Positions 1 to 7,238 of a stretch of DNA of 47,346 bases are shown piece after piece. The translations under genes were made by a program, and so were the position numbers. The stretch spans positions 1 through 47,346 of the forward strand of contig DDSR01000416.1 of NCBI GenBank assembly GCA_002343455.1. Direction: 5' to 3'. Within the stretch, counting starts at the first letter, position 1. Each line of letters starts with the position of its first letter. The stretch comes from Deltaproteobacteria bacterium UBA2385. GTDB lineage: Bacteria; Myxococcota_A; UBA796; UBA2385. The notes beneath the pieces were generated by a model. The model saw only the letters and a list, made by a program, of their open reading frames with translations. It ran no database searches and was not told the DNA's origin.

Positions 1-455
1 ACCATCGTCTGTACAGAGCCCAGGCGCAGGTACTCCGATCGGTAGTCCCGAAGCGACTTGGGGCTCGGGGCGGTGGGTGCGATCGGGGTCTCCACCGTTT
101 GCAGTGCAGGCGCAGGTTCCGGCGCGGGCTCAAGCGTCTGTGTTGGCGCTGGCGCTGGCGCTGGTGCTGCGATCCCGGTGGGGAGAACGGTGGAGCAGTC
201 CAGCGTGGCCAGGTCCGGCGCCGTCTCCCCGGCGAGCGTCGGCAGCACTGCCAGCGCCTCGGCCGGGAAGCCAGCGCGCGCGAGGCAGATCCGCTCCGCC
301 ATGGAGGGCGGCGGTGAGACCTGGGCGGCCGCTCGGACCAGGGCCTCGGTCTCCATCCGGCCTTGCCAGGCGGCGATCAGCAGGGGGAGGGGGGTGCCGT
401 CGGCCCAGGCGGGGCCGCCGACCAGGAGCGTGATGCAGAGGAGGGCGCGTCTCAT
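1..455 (-). CDS. Secreted protein of unknown function, partial (runs off the left edge)
   Basis: Reading down from an ATG at 455, the frame stays open to base 1, so the C-terminus lies outside the window (about 151 residues visible). The N-terminus MRRALLCITLLVGGPAWA is a clear Sec signal peptide with two arginines, a hydrophobic core and an AWA cleavage site. The mature part has a helical stretch up to about residue 90. A Pro/Ala/Glu/Thr-rich linker follows (APAPAPAPTQTLEPAPEPAP), then a region starting SLRDYRSEYLRLGS. The stop of the preceding TetR gene is 5 bases upstream, so the two may share a transcript. I do not recognise the family; a periplasmic or outer-membrane role is inferred from the signal peptide only. 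Confidence 0.6.
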   Translation of the reverse strand, partial: MRRALLCITLLVGGPAWADGTPLPLLIAAWQGRMETEALVRAAAQVSPPPSMAERICLARAGFPAEALAVLPTLAGETAPDLATLDCSTVLPTGIAAPAPAPAPTQTLEPAPEPAPALQTVETPIAPTAPSPKSLRDYRSEYLRLGSVQTM

Positions 456-460
456 GCCCC

Positions 461-1075
461 TCATCCTCCCACATAGCGGATCAGCATGTCGGCGAGCTCA
501 TCCTCGAAAGCCGGGTCCTGGAGCCGCTCGGGGCAGCTCAGGAGCGCCGCATGAACCGCCGCCTCGGTCACCGTCACCAATAGGAAGGCCGCGTGGTCCA
601 GGTCGCGAGGCAGGACGCGCTCCCCCTGCTGGTGCAGCCAGGCCAGCACCACGCGGCGCGCGGCGGCCTGCACCTCGTCCACCACCTCCAGGCCCAGGTG
701 CAGCACCTGCTCGGTGATCGCCCGGTGCAGGGCCGGGTCGACGGCGTGGGCGGCGATCATCCCGTGTACGAAGCCGCGGATCACCACGGCAGGGGGCTGG
801 CCGAAGGCGGCGGCGGCGGTCTGCTGGAGCAGCTCGGTCATCTGCCGGAAGTGGCGCTGGGCCACGGCCATGACCAGCGCGTCCTTGCCCGGGAAGTACT
901 GGTAGAGCGAGCCGACGCTGACGCCAGCGACCTCGGCGATGCGGTTGGTAGAGGCGCCGGCGTAGCCCTCGGCCACCAGGACGCGAGCCGTGGCCTCGAC
1001 CAGGTCCTCGACCATGGCCCGGGAGCGGGACTGGAGAGGCTGCTTGCGTAGCTGCAGTGCGGGTGAGGCGTTCAT
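461..1075 (-). CDS. TetR/AcrR family transcriptional repressor
   Basis: This 204-residue protein has a TetR-type helix-turn-helix at about residues 20-65: LVAEGYAGASTNRIAEVAGV followed by SVGSLYQYFPGKDALV, including the hallmark LYxYFxxKxxL. The rest is a helical ligand-binding and dimerisation domain that differs between family members and does not reveal the ligand. I start it at ATG 1075 (MNASPALQLR); a longer open frame continues upstream but runs into the divergent promoter. It is divergent from a cytochrome P450 gene at 1173, with three inverted repeats in the gap. This is the usual layout for a TetR repressor that controls itself and the neighbouring oxygenase. Family assignment is firm; the target is inferred. 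Confidence 0.93.
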   Translation of the reverse strand: MNASPALQLRKQPLQSRSRAMVEDLVEATARVLVAEGYAGASTNRIAEVAGVSVGSLYQYFPGKDALVMAVAQRHFRQMTELLQQTAAAAFGQPPAVVIRGFVHGMIAAHAVDPALHRAITEQVLHLGLEVVDEVQAAARRVVLAWLHQQGERVLPRDLDHAAFLLVTVTEAAVHAALLSCPERLQDPAFEDELADMLIRYVGG

Positions 1076-1087
1076 CGGCTGCTCCGA

Positions 1088-1160
1088 GGCGAACGCGAGT
1101 TGGCGTTCGCCAGTACACGAGTAATAACTCGCAATAGAACACGAGTCCATGCTCGTGTTC
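1088..1160. promoter_or_regulatory. Divergent operator region with three inverted repeats
   Basis: The gap between the TetR gene and the P450 gene holds three perfect dyads. GGCGAACGC (1088-1096) pairs with GCGTTCGCC (1103-1111), with a 6-base spacer. CGAGT (1118-1122) pairs with ACTCG (1127-1131), with a 4-base spacer. GAACACGAG (1137-1145) pairs with CTCGTGTTC (1152-1160), with a 6-base spacer. The word CACGAGT occurs twice, at 1116-1122 and 1140-1146, exactly 24 bases apart. TetR proteins bind such palindromes as dimers, so these are probable operators. The third dyad covers an alternative ATG at 1149, which argues for the P450 start at 1173. Confidence 0.7.
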
Positions 1161-1172
1161 CTGGAGAGCCCC

Positions 1173-2537
1173 ATGACCACCACCGCCCTGCTCGCCCCCG
1201 CGCCCTCCCCCGGCATCCCCCAGCTCTCCGGCAACCCGCTGGCCCTGGTGCGCCAGATGCGCCGCGACCCCCTCGCCCTGATGCAGCGCGCCTCCCGCGA
1301 GTGCGGCGACCTCGCCGCGATGCGCATCGGGCCCACCCGCGTCCTGGCCCTCTCCCACCCTCGCCACGTCGAGCCCCTGCTGGTCAGCGGGGCCTCCGTC
1401 TGGACCAAGCAGACCCGGGGCCAGGCCGTGCTGCGCCTGATCCTGGGCCGCGGCCTGCTGACCGCCGAGGGAGAGGAGTGGCGCCGCAACCGCCGCATCG
1501 CCAACCCCGCCTTCGCCCGCCGGGCCATCGGGGGGTTCGCCCAGACCATGCACCGAGCGACCCTGGACCTCGCCGCCGACTGGCAGGGCCGCAGTGGCCC
1601 TCAGGACCTCGCCCGGGACATGAACCACCTCGCCCTGCGAATCGCGGGGGAGACCCTCTTCGGCGCCGACGTGGACAGCGCCCGGCAGGTTGTCAGCCAC
1701 GGCCTGGACGTCGTCCTGGGCGACTTCCTGCGTCTCACCACCCTGCCCTGGCCCTGGATGGCGCGGCTGCCCACCCCGCGCAACCGCCGCCTCTGGCGAG
1801 CCCTGGGCCAGCTCGACCGGGTCGTCAACGGCATCGTCGCCGCGCGTCGTCAGGTCGAGGAGCAGCCGCCGGACCTGCTCGGCATGCTGATGTCCGCCGT
1901 CGACGAGGACGGTCAGGGCCTCAGCGACCGCCAGCTCCGCGACGAGGTGCTGACCATGCTGCTGGCCGGGCACGAGACCACCGCCAACGCCCTGGCCTGG
2001 ACCCTCTACCTGCTGGGGCGCCACCCCCAGGCCCAGGAGCGCGTCGCCGAGGAGGCCGCCGGCCTGGGCGAGGGGATCCCGGACCCGGCGAAGCTGAGCT
2101 TCACGCGCGCCGTTCTCAACGAGTCCATGCGACTGTACCCGCCCGCCTGGATCACCAGTCGGGCTGCGTCCGAGGACACTGAGCTGGACGGTCAGCCCGT
2201 GGCGCGCGGCACCTTTGCGTTTCTCAGTCCCTACGTCCTGCACCGGCACCCGGAGATCTGGCCCGATCCCGAGGCATTCCTGCCCGAGCGCTGGGTCGAG
2301 GAGCGGCCCCTGGGCGTCGACGAGCGGCCCGTGCCCAAGGACGCGTTCATGCCTTTTGGCGCGGGCCCGCGAAAGTGTATCGGGAGCCACTTCGCCATGA
2401 TGGAGGCGACGATCGTGCTGGCGACGTTGCTGTGGGGGTTCCGGCTGAGCCTGGTGCCGGGTCACGAGGTGCGGCCGCAGGCGTCGATCACGCTGCGGCC
2501 GGAGGGTGGGGTGGTGATGAGCCTTCGGCGGCGATGA
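1173..2537 (+). CDS. Cytochrome P450 monooxygenase
   Basis: This is a soluble bacterial P450 of 454 residues, with no membrane anchor. The I-helix oxygen-binding motif AGHETT is at residues 265-270, the K-helix ExxR at E317-R320 (ESMR), and the heme-ligand loop PFGAGPRKCIG with axial cysteine C402. All core residues are intact, so it should be active, taking electrons from a ferredoxin partner not encoded here. The substrate cannot be told from sequence; long-chain or terpenoid hydroxylation is common for relatives of this type. I chose ATG 1173 over ATG 1149 because GGAG sits 7 bases upstream of it and because 1149 lies inside an operator dyad. It is divergent from a TetR gene that probably represses it. 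Confidence 0.95.
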   Translation: MTTTALLAPAPSPGIPQLSGNPLALVRQMRRDPLALMQRASRECGDLAAMRIGPTRVLALSHPRHVEPLLVSGASVWTKQTRGQAVLRLILGRGLLTAEGEEWRRNRRIANPAFARRAIGGFAQTMHRATLDLAADWQGRSGPQDLARDMNHLALRIAGETLFGADVDSARQVVSHGLDVVLGDFLRLTTLPWPWMARLPTPRNRRLWRALGQLDRVVNGIVAARRQVEEQPPDLLGMLMSAVDEDGQGLSDRQLRDEVLTMLLAGHETTANALAWTLYLLGRHPQAQERVAEEAAGLGEGIPDPAKLSFTRAVLNESMRLYPPAWITSRAASEDTELDGQPVARGTFAFLSPYVLHRHPEIWPDPEAFLPERWVEERPLGVDERPVPKDAFMPFGAGPRKCIGSHFAMMEATIVLATLLWGFRLSLVPGHEVRPQASITLRPEGGVVMSLRRR

Positions 2538-2962
2538 GTGGGAGCTGTTGGAAGTCCGCGCGATGGGATCGCGCAAAGACGCAAAGACGCCAAGGGGTCC
2601 GTGGCGCTGCGAGCGTTCGAGGTCGGTGCGCGGACGCAGCGGCCGTTTGTGAATCACAAAGCCGAGATGTGTCCGCGAATTCGGTCGATTCCGGACGTAG
2701 CGGCCCTCTCTGAGGACTCTGAGGGCCTCTACACGCCGGAATTGGGGCAAATCGCGGACGTAGCGGCCGCTTCTGATTTACAACGCCGAGATATGTCCGC
2801 ACCTGGCGCGCACCCCGCACGCTGGTCCAACTCGCTGCCCAGGCCTGACCTCGCCCGCCGGCTCCCCGCGAATGGGGCTTTGGCTTGCCCGTCGGTGGCA
2901 GGGTGTTCACCCCGCCAGCAAGGGAGGAACGGTGATTGGCTTGCGGCGGCGGTGAGCGGGGG
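2538..2962. repeat. Non-coding gap with three copies of a ~62-nt tandem repeat
   Basis: No convincing gene lies between the P450 stop and the next lipoprotein stop. Three tandem units begin at 2631, 2692 and 2755 with the shared word CGGACGTAGCGGCC (CGGACGCAGCGGCC in the first). Units 1 and 3 match at 39 of 46 positions over 2631-2676 and 2755-2800 and both end in TGTCCGC. The first holds the dyad TTTGTG/CACAAA (2646-2660). The second is replaced in its middle by a GGCCCTC/GAGGGCC hairpin (2702-2727). Just upstream, at about 2572-2593, is CAAAGACGCAAAGACGCCAA, a short-period repeat of a kind common in intergenic DNA of many bacteria. Open frames here are low-complexity artefacts of the repeat. 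Confidence 0.75.
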
Positions 2963-3511
2963 TCAGTACGGGGTCAGCGCGAAGGCGGTGCAGCCGCCGT
3001 CTTCGAGGGTGTAGGTGCCGACGACGAGGGGGCCGAGGGGACTGTCTGATGGTTGGCTGCTTCTTCCCGTCCAGGTGGAGCCCCACCAGGGGACACTTTC
3101 GCTCGCGTTGATCACCATGGAGATCTGATCGAACGGACCCAGGTCTTCTCCCGAGAATGTGGCCCGCGCCTGGTGAATGCAGGTGTCGCCCAGCGACTCT
3201 TCGCCAGGGCAGGGATCGGTCTCGAGGATGCAGACCTCTTGGTCGGCGGTATCCAGACCCAAGCCCGCCCCCAAGGGGCCTGATTGGACGGAGATGCAGA
3301 CCTGGGGGCTCGTCACGAGCGTCAAGCGGAGGTTCAGTTCGCCATACTGTGGCGCTTCAAGCGCGCCGGTCCCCGCACAGGTAAGTGCGATACCCGCGAA
3401 GCCGGTGTTGTCCGTGATGATGTCCCACACCGACAGCTCTACCGGGTCGGGAGCACAGGAACAGAGGGCCAGGACGGAGGTCGTCAGGAGGCGCGGGAGC
3501 GCTGCGTTCAT
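2963..3511 (-). CDS. Small lipoprotein, unknown function
   Basis: This is a 182-residue protein with a lipoprotein signal peptide: basic residue R7, a hydrophobic core, and a lipobox ending LCSC at about residue 19. The mature part is beta-rich and has six or more cysteines (for example LTCAGTG, QVCISV, EVCILETDPCPG and GDTCIHQA), suggesting a disulphide-stabilised secreted domain. It ends GGCTAFALTPY. I chose ATG 3511 over ATG 3517 because AAGAGG lies 6 bases upstream of it and it overlaps the preceding stop as ATGA, indicating translational coupling to the HEXXH protein. Local G+C is visibly lower than in the P450 gene. No family recognised; it may be an inhibitor or surface partner of the upstream metallopeptidase-like protein. 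Confidence 0.7.
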   Translation of the reverse strand: MNAALPRLLTTSVLALCSCAPDPVELSVWDIITDNTGFAGIALTCAGTGALEAPQYGELNLRLTLVTSPQVCISVQSGPLGAGLGLDTADQEVCILETDPCPGEESLGDTCIHQARATFSGEDLGPFDQISMVINASESVPWWGSTWTGRSSQPSDSPLGPLVVGTYTLEDGGCTAFALTPY

Positions 3512-5037
3512 GGGCATCCTCTTGGGTTGGTCCAGTCCATCTGCGACAGGTCTTGTGCACCCTTGGTCCAAGCTCCTGATGCATCTGGGGTGCCGGGGTT
3601 GTCCATGGTGCATGACCAGCAGAACAGGGTGCCCTCCGATGAGAGGCTGGCACACACCCCCGCATCGTCCAACTCCTCCCGACATGGTGATGAACCCCAG
3701 AACCGGCCGTCGCGGGCGTAGTCAATCGAGTTCCCGTTGCACTGGACCAACCCGCACCTGGCCGCCGTGCGGCACATCCACTTCGCAGCCATCCGCTCAT
3801 GGCAACAATTGGCGATGCAGTGCTCGTCCCTGCCGAGGTGGACCCGCGGATCGAAGGCGAGGTGGCACACCTCGTGGATGAGGTTCGCCGACACCCCAGC
3901 AACTGCGGCGAGCGCAAGATCACCAAGCCAGGTGGCCTGGGTCCAGTACGCGATGGCGCCGATGATGCTGCCCTCGACCCGGCCGTCCAAGACGTACCAG
4001 GTGGCCCGATGAGCCTGCCACAACAAGAGGTCGGTCGTATCCGCGTAGGCGCCGAGGAAGCTGGGGTTGAGTCGGATGCTGGAGCTGATGGGATAGGCCC
4101 TGCCCGCCGAACCCTCGCCTGAGATCTCGAGGGGCAGTCCGTAGCTGCCACGGCGAAGGCGGAAGGCCCCTGCGCCGCTGTACTCCTTCACCCTCAACCA
4201 GTTGTACTTGAACAGCCAGTCCACGACCTCATGGCGCGCGTCGGGGCAGTATTCGCCCTCGGTGCCGATGTTGTCGTTGTAGGTCGCGATCAGGCGCAGG
4301 GCGTGCAGGACGGTCTTCCAGGCAGGGCCGCCGTCGCTGTCCCAGAATGAGCCGCCGGCCGTCGAAGCCTCGAAGGTCTTGATGCAGTCCGACGCCCGTG
4401 AGAAGTCGAAGCCCACGGCCAGGGTCCGGTCCTTGTCCGACCAGTAGGGGTCCCACACTCCGGCGAGCGTGGTATGGCGACTGTCGTCGTCGAGCGGTGG
4501 TGTCCACCCGCCGGCAAAGGTCAGGAAGAATTTGGGGTCGTCGATGTCGTCGGTCACTGTGTCGGTAGCCGGCACGGGGCGGGCGAAGCGCTCGGACTCT
4601 GCCCATGACGCCACCAGCTCGCCGACGACCAGGGCGTTCAACCCGCGGAGGGATCCTTGTACGAGAGACAACGTGGAGGCGTCCAGGTCCGCACCGTCGA
4701 GGTCGAACAGCAATCGGCGGGTAGCCTCGGCGCTGAGCGTGCAGCCGCTCGCCGCTGCGAGGCGAGCCATCAGGTCGGGGCGCTGAGACAAGGGTGTTCG
4801 CTGCACCTGAGATGACCGCCGCCACCACCCGGTCGGGACCGCCGGGCGCCGGTCCATCCCCCCCACCGACGGGAGGCGTTGGCTCAGGCCGCGGGTCCTG
4901 GCCGCGTCTCCGACTCGATCGAGCTCCGGGAGCGCCGCGACATCCCCATGCGAGGACGGTCGGATCCGACCGTCCACGGGGGGATTGGAGCGGACGATAC
5001 GCGGCCCGAGGCCGGTGCACCCGCACCCCGTCGTCAT
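3508..5037 (-). CDS. HEXXH metallopeptidase-like protein, unknown family
   Basis: This 509-residue protein contains the zincin signature HEVCH at residues 388-392 (NLIHEVCHLAFDPRVH). H400 and H406 are candidates for the third zinc ligand. The C-terminal third is cysteine-rich (CIANCCH, WMCRTAARCG, VQCNGN, FCWSCTMDN), as in secreted disulphide-bonded enzymes, but I see no signal peptide. The first ~90 residues are basic and low complexity. The start ATG 5037 overlaps the upstream stop as ATGA, and the stop overlaps the downstream lipoprotein start as ATGA. A zinc-dependent peptidase role is inferred from the motif only, and no wider family was recognised. The gene is lower in G+C than its flanks, which fits acquisition with its two neighbours. 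Confidence 0.72.
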   Translation of the reverse strand: MTTGCGCTGLGPRIVRSNPPVDGRIRPSSHGDVAALPELDRVGDAARTRGLSQRLPSVGGMDRRPAVPTGWWRRSSQVQRTPLSQRPDLMARLAAASGCTLSAEATRRLLFDLDGADLDASTLSLVQGSLRGLNALVVGELVASWAESERFARPVPATDTVTDDIDDPKFFLTFAGGWTPPLDDDSRHTTLAGVWDPYWSDKDRTLAVGFDFSRASDCIKTFEASTAGGSFWDSDGGPAWKTVLHALRLIATYNDNIGTEGEYCPDARHEVVDWLFKYNWLRVKEYSGAGAFRLRRGSYGLPLEISGEGSAGRAYPISSSIRLNPSFLGAYADTTDLLLWQAHRATWYVLDGRVEGSIIGAIAYWTQATWLGDLALAAVAGVSANLIHEVCHLAFDPRVHLGRDEHCIANCCHERMAAKWMCRTAARCGLVQCNGNSIDYARDGRFWGSSPCREELDDAGVCASLSSEGTLFCWSCTMDNPGTPDASGAWTKGAQDLSQMDWTNPRGCP

Positions 5038-5384
5038 GAGCTCTTCCGCAACATGCCGGCGAGGTCGAAGGTAGCCGAGGCACCGCCGATGTCGGTGACC
5101 TCCCAGATGAGGTACTTGAGTAGGCCCGTGACGTTCATCTTCACCGGGGCATTGGGCTGGGTGACCTGGCTGAAGGTCGCGGCGACGACGTAGCCGTTGT
5201 AGTCGTCCTTCTCCATTCCCGTCAGGATTCGGACATCGAGCGAAGCCGTTCCACCGAAGCCCAGGTCGCGCAGGCGCAGGTCGACTTCGTCGTAGTGGGA
5301 CACGTCCACGGCGAGCCGAAGCTCCTGCTTGGTTGCGCCAGTCACGGTCACGGGTCCGTCGGTGAGATAGAGGGCGTCGGCCAC
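5034..5384 (-). CDS. Small beta-rich protein coupled to the HEXXH protein
   Basis: A 116-residue protein of alternating beta-strand character (LRLAVDVSHYDEVDLRLRDL, then TASLDVRILTGMEKDDYNGY, then LLKYLIWEVTDIGG and ATFDLAGMLRKSS). This pattern suggests a beta-sandwich and recalls small jelly-roll-like structural proteins in phage-like clusters, but I cannot name a family. I start it at GTG 5384 because GGAG lies 6 bases upstream. A TTG at 5468 would add a repetitive AAALPAAALP segment encoded by a duplicated 15-nt stretch and has no good ribosome site. Its stop overlaps the next start as ATGA. A protein with a faintly similar N-terminal half heads the same kind of set at 44222. Confidence 0.6.
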   Translation of the reverse strand: MADALYLTDGPVTVTGATKQELRLAVDVSHYDEVDLRLRDLGFGGTASLDVRILTGMEKDDYNGYVVAATFSQVTQPNAPVKMNVTGLLKYLIWEVTDIGGASATFDLAGMLRKSS

Positions 5385-5512
5385 GGGGAACTCCAGAGTT
5401 GCGGGGAGCGCCGCGGCGGGGAGCGCCGCGGCGGAGCTAGCGTACCACAAGTCCTGGGCAGCTGGCAACTGGGGTCAGATTCAGTCCCTCCACCGTCGCT
5501 CCGGCCCGACCC

Positions 5513-6364
5513 TCAGCCCCACTCCCGATCCAACACCGCCGCCCAGGCCTGCCCGCGCCCATCTCCCCCCGCGCAGAGCGCATACCGCGGTCCCCCACTC
5601 GCCAGCCCGTGCGCCTGCCTCGCCACCAGAGCCAGTCCGTTCTCCCCCACCCGCAGCACCCGCTCGGGCTCCAGCAACAGCCGCTCGCGCAGGGCCTCGA
5701 CCTCGCAGGCATCGACGATACACAGATCCCCGACCTCGTGCAGCCCCAGCCCGGCGGCCTCCAGGGCCTCCTCGACCGCCCGGGCCAGGACCTCGACCGG
5801 GTCGATCGGATCCCCCGCCCCCACAGCGATCGCGGCCAGGCGCGCCCGGACGCGCAGACGGTGGCGACGCTGGGCCTCGCTGCCGCACAAGGCCAGGCCT
5901 CCCACCCTCAGGCTGCCCTCCTCACTGTCCACGAAGACCCCTTCGTGGTCCAACCGCTCGGGGCCCTCCTCCTCTGTACGAGAGGCCAGGCTCCAGCTCG
6001 GCCACTCGGCGCGGGCCTGGGCCTGCGGACCCGGCGAGAGCCCGGCCGGTGCGGGCGAGGCTTCGGCCAGCAGCCAGACCCCGGCGCGCTCGGGCAGGGC
6101 GTGGGGGGCGGCGAGGCTGAGCGCGGCGAGGCCGGGGCCGCCGAGCTCGCCGGCCGGCAGGGTGAGCGGCAGGCCCGAGGCGGCCAGGGCGAGGCGACCG
6201 AGGCCAGGACCGCCGCCGCCGATCAGCACCGCCTGCACCGCGCCAACGGGGACTCCCCCTCGGGCGCAGAGGCCGCCCAGCATGGTGCCGAGCGCCGCCT
6301 GGGTCGAGACTCCGGCGGGCAGGCGGGGGCTGCTGAGGGCCTCGACCACCAGGAGCTGGGCCAC
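5513..6364 (-). CDS. Thiolase-fold protein lacking the nucleophilic cysteine
   Basis: This 283-residue protein follows the thiolase plan in shortened form (thiolases are usually ~390). Its start VEALSSPRLPAGVS matches the thiolase N-terminus. VQAVLIGGGGPGLGRLALAA matches the segment before the active site. EVGDLCIVDACEVEALRERL matches the EINEAFA region. The end YALCAGGDGRGQAWAAVLDR matches the CxGGGxG tail, with C264 kept. Where the reactive cysteine should be (vCxSG) it reads ELGGPG at about residues 73-78, so acyl transfer is unlikely. The GTG start at 6364 follows the preceding stop by 2 bases, so it is coupled to the DUF3347-like lipoprotein gene. I read it as a pseudoenzyme or scaffold protein; the fold call is from motif order, not a search. 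Confidence 0.7.
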   Translation of the reverse strand: MAQLLVVEALSSPRLPAGVSTQAALGTMLGGLCARGGVPVGAVQAVLIGGGGPGLGRLALAASGLPLTLPAGELGGPGLAALSLAAPHALPERAGVWLLAEASPAPAGLSPGPQAQARAEWPSWSLASRTEEEGPERLDHEGVFVDSEEGSLRVGGLALCGSEAQRRHRLRVRARLAAIAVGAGDPIDPVEVLARAVEEALEAAGLGLHEVGDLCIVDACEVEALRERLLLEPERVLRVGENGLALVARQAHGLASGGPRYALCAGGDGRGQAWAAVLDREWG

Positions 6365-6366
6365 CC

Positions 6367-6894
6367 CTACTTCACGTCGTCGAGGGCGACGAAGCTGCCG
6401 CAGCGGAGCATCTCGGAGCCGTGGTAGGGGTTGTCGACCTGGCTGCCGGTCTGCAGCCACCAGCCCGGCGCCATCGGGCACCAGACGGCGGCGAGCTTCA
6501 GCGTGCCGCCGGGGTTGGCGCGGGCGAAGGCGGCGGCCTGCACGGAGAGGGCCTTGAAGCCCTCGCGCATGGGCTTGAGCTCCATCGCGGCCAGGGGCTC
6601 GGCCAGGGGACCGAGCGCTCCGGCCTCGGGGTGGGCGGCCAGCTCGCGCAGGGCGGTGGCGGCCGTCGCGGCGTCGTCCTTGGAGAGGGCATCGGCCGCG
6701 CGCAGGTAGGCGGCGAGGGGCTCCTGGCCAGCGCCGCAGCAGGAGACGGCGACGGCGTCGAAGGGGGTGCCGGCGGGGGCGGCGGCGACGGGCTTGCCCT
6801 GGGCGTCGAGGGCCTGGTCGCCGACGACGACCATGTCCTTGCCGCTGGGAGGGGGGTCACCGGCGCAGGCGAGCGTGAGGAGGAGGAGAATCAT
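6367..6894 (-). CDS. DUF3347-like lipoprotein
   Basis: This is a 175-residue lipoprotein with an extremely short signal peptide, MILLLLTLAC, the lipobox cysteine being residue 10. An in-frame TAG at 6904-6906 prevents an earlier start. After a linker come a paired-cysteine SCCGAG at about residue 51 and a helical region (LAAYLRAADALSKDDAATAA). The C-terminal segment reads AVWCPMAPGWWLQ, then NPYHGSEMLRCGSF. That segment matches the CPM...NPYxGxxMLxCG pattern of DUF3347 and the C-terminal part of some CusB-type efflux adaptors, which is linked to metal-ion handling. A metal-binding periplasmic role is inferred. It is translationally next to the thiolase-like gene and divergent from the gene at 6968. 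Confidence 0.78.
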   Translation of the reverse strand: MILLLLTLACAGDPPPSGKDMVVVGDQALDAQGKPVAAAPAGTPFDAVAVSCCGAGQEPLAAYLRAADALSKDDAATAATALRELAAHPEAGALGPLAEPLAAMELKPMREGFKALSVQAAAFARANPGGTLKLAAVWCPMAPGWWLQTGSQVDNPYHGSEMLRCGSFVALDDVK

Positions 6895-6967
6895 GGCGGC
6901 TGCCTATCGCGCGGGCCTTGCCCTGGCTGCGGGCGCGCGGTAGGTGCGGCGCCTGCAAGGAGTAGGC

Positions 6968-7213
6968 ATGAAGATCGGCCTGTGGCTCTTCGGAGCTCTT
7001 CTCGTGGCCTGCGGCATCATCCTGATGGCCTCGGGCGGCATCGGCATGGACGCGGGCCCGACCTCCCTGGTCTACAGCCAGCTCGGCTACGACGCCCTGC
7101 CCGAGATCGCCTTCCGGCCGCGGGGCATCGCCTCCCTGGCCTGTCTCGCCGCGGGCATCGGCCTGCTGGTCTTCACCAACCGCGACGCCTGGCAGCAGAC
7201 CGGCGGGTACTGA
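6968..7213 (+). CDS. Small two-helix membrane protein
   Basis: An 81-residue protein with hydrophobic segments at about residues 3-25 (GLWLFGALLVACGIILMASG) and 55-74 (GIASLACLAAGIGLLVF), separated by a polar loop, and a short polar tail ending QQTGGY. ATG 6968 is preceded by AAGGAG at the proper distance (5 bases), so it is preferred over the upstream in-frame ATG at 6944. It lies 25 bases before nadE and may be co-transcribed with it. No family recognised. Its function is unknown beyond being an inner-membrane protein. Confidence 0.7.
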   Translation: MKIGLWLFGALLVACGIILMASGGIGMDAGPTSLVYSQLGYDALPEIAFRPRGIASLACLAAGIGLLVFTNRDAWQQTGGY

Positions 7214-7238
7214 GCCTGCGGGCTCGGGGCGGCTTCGA

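Noticed and set aside
498..2750. A 750-residue minus-strand frame covering the TetR and P450 region
   Set aside because: It runs antisense to the P450 and out of frame through the TetR gene. Both real genes have intact family motifs and the frame has none.
2631..2800. A CRISPR array
   Set aside because: There are only three units of ~62 nt, the similarity extends over the whole unit instead of alternating repeats and unique spacers, and no cas genes are nearby.
5385..5468. N-terminal extension of the small beta-rich protein to a TTG start
   Set aside because: There is no ribosome site at a useful distance, and the added residues come from a duplicated 15-nt G+C-rich stretch. GTG 5384 has GGAG 6 bases upstream. 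The longer form cannot be fully excluded.
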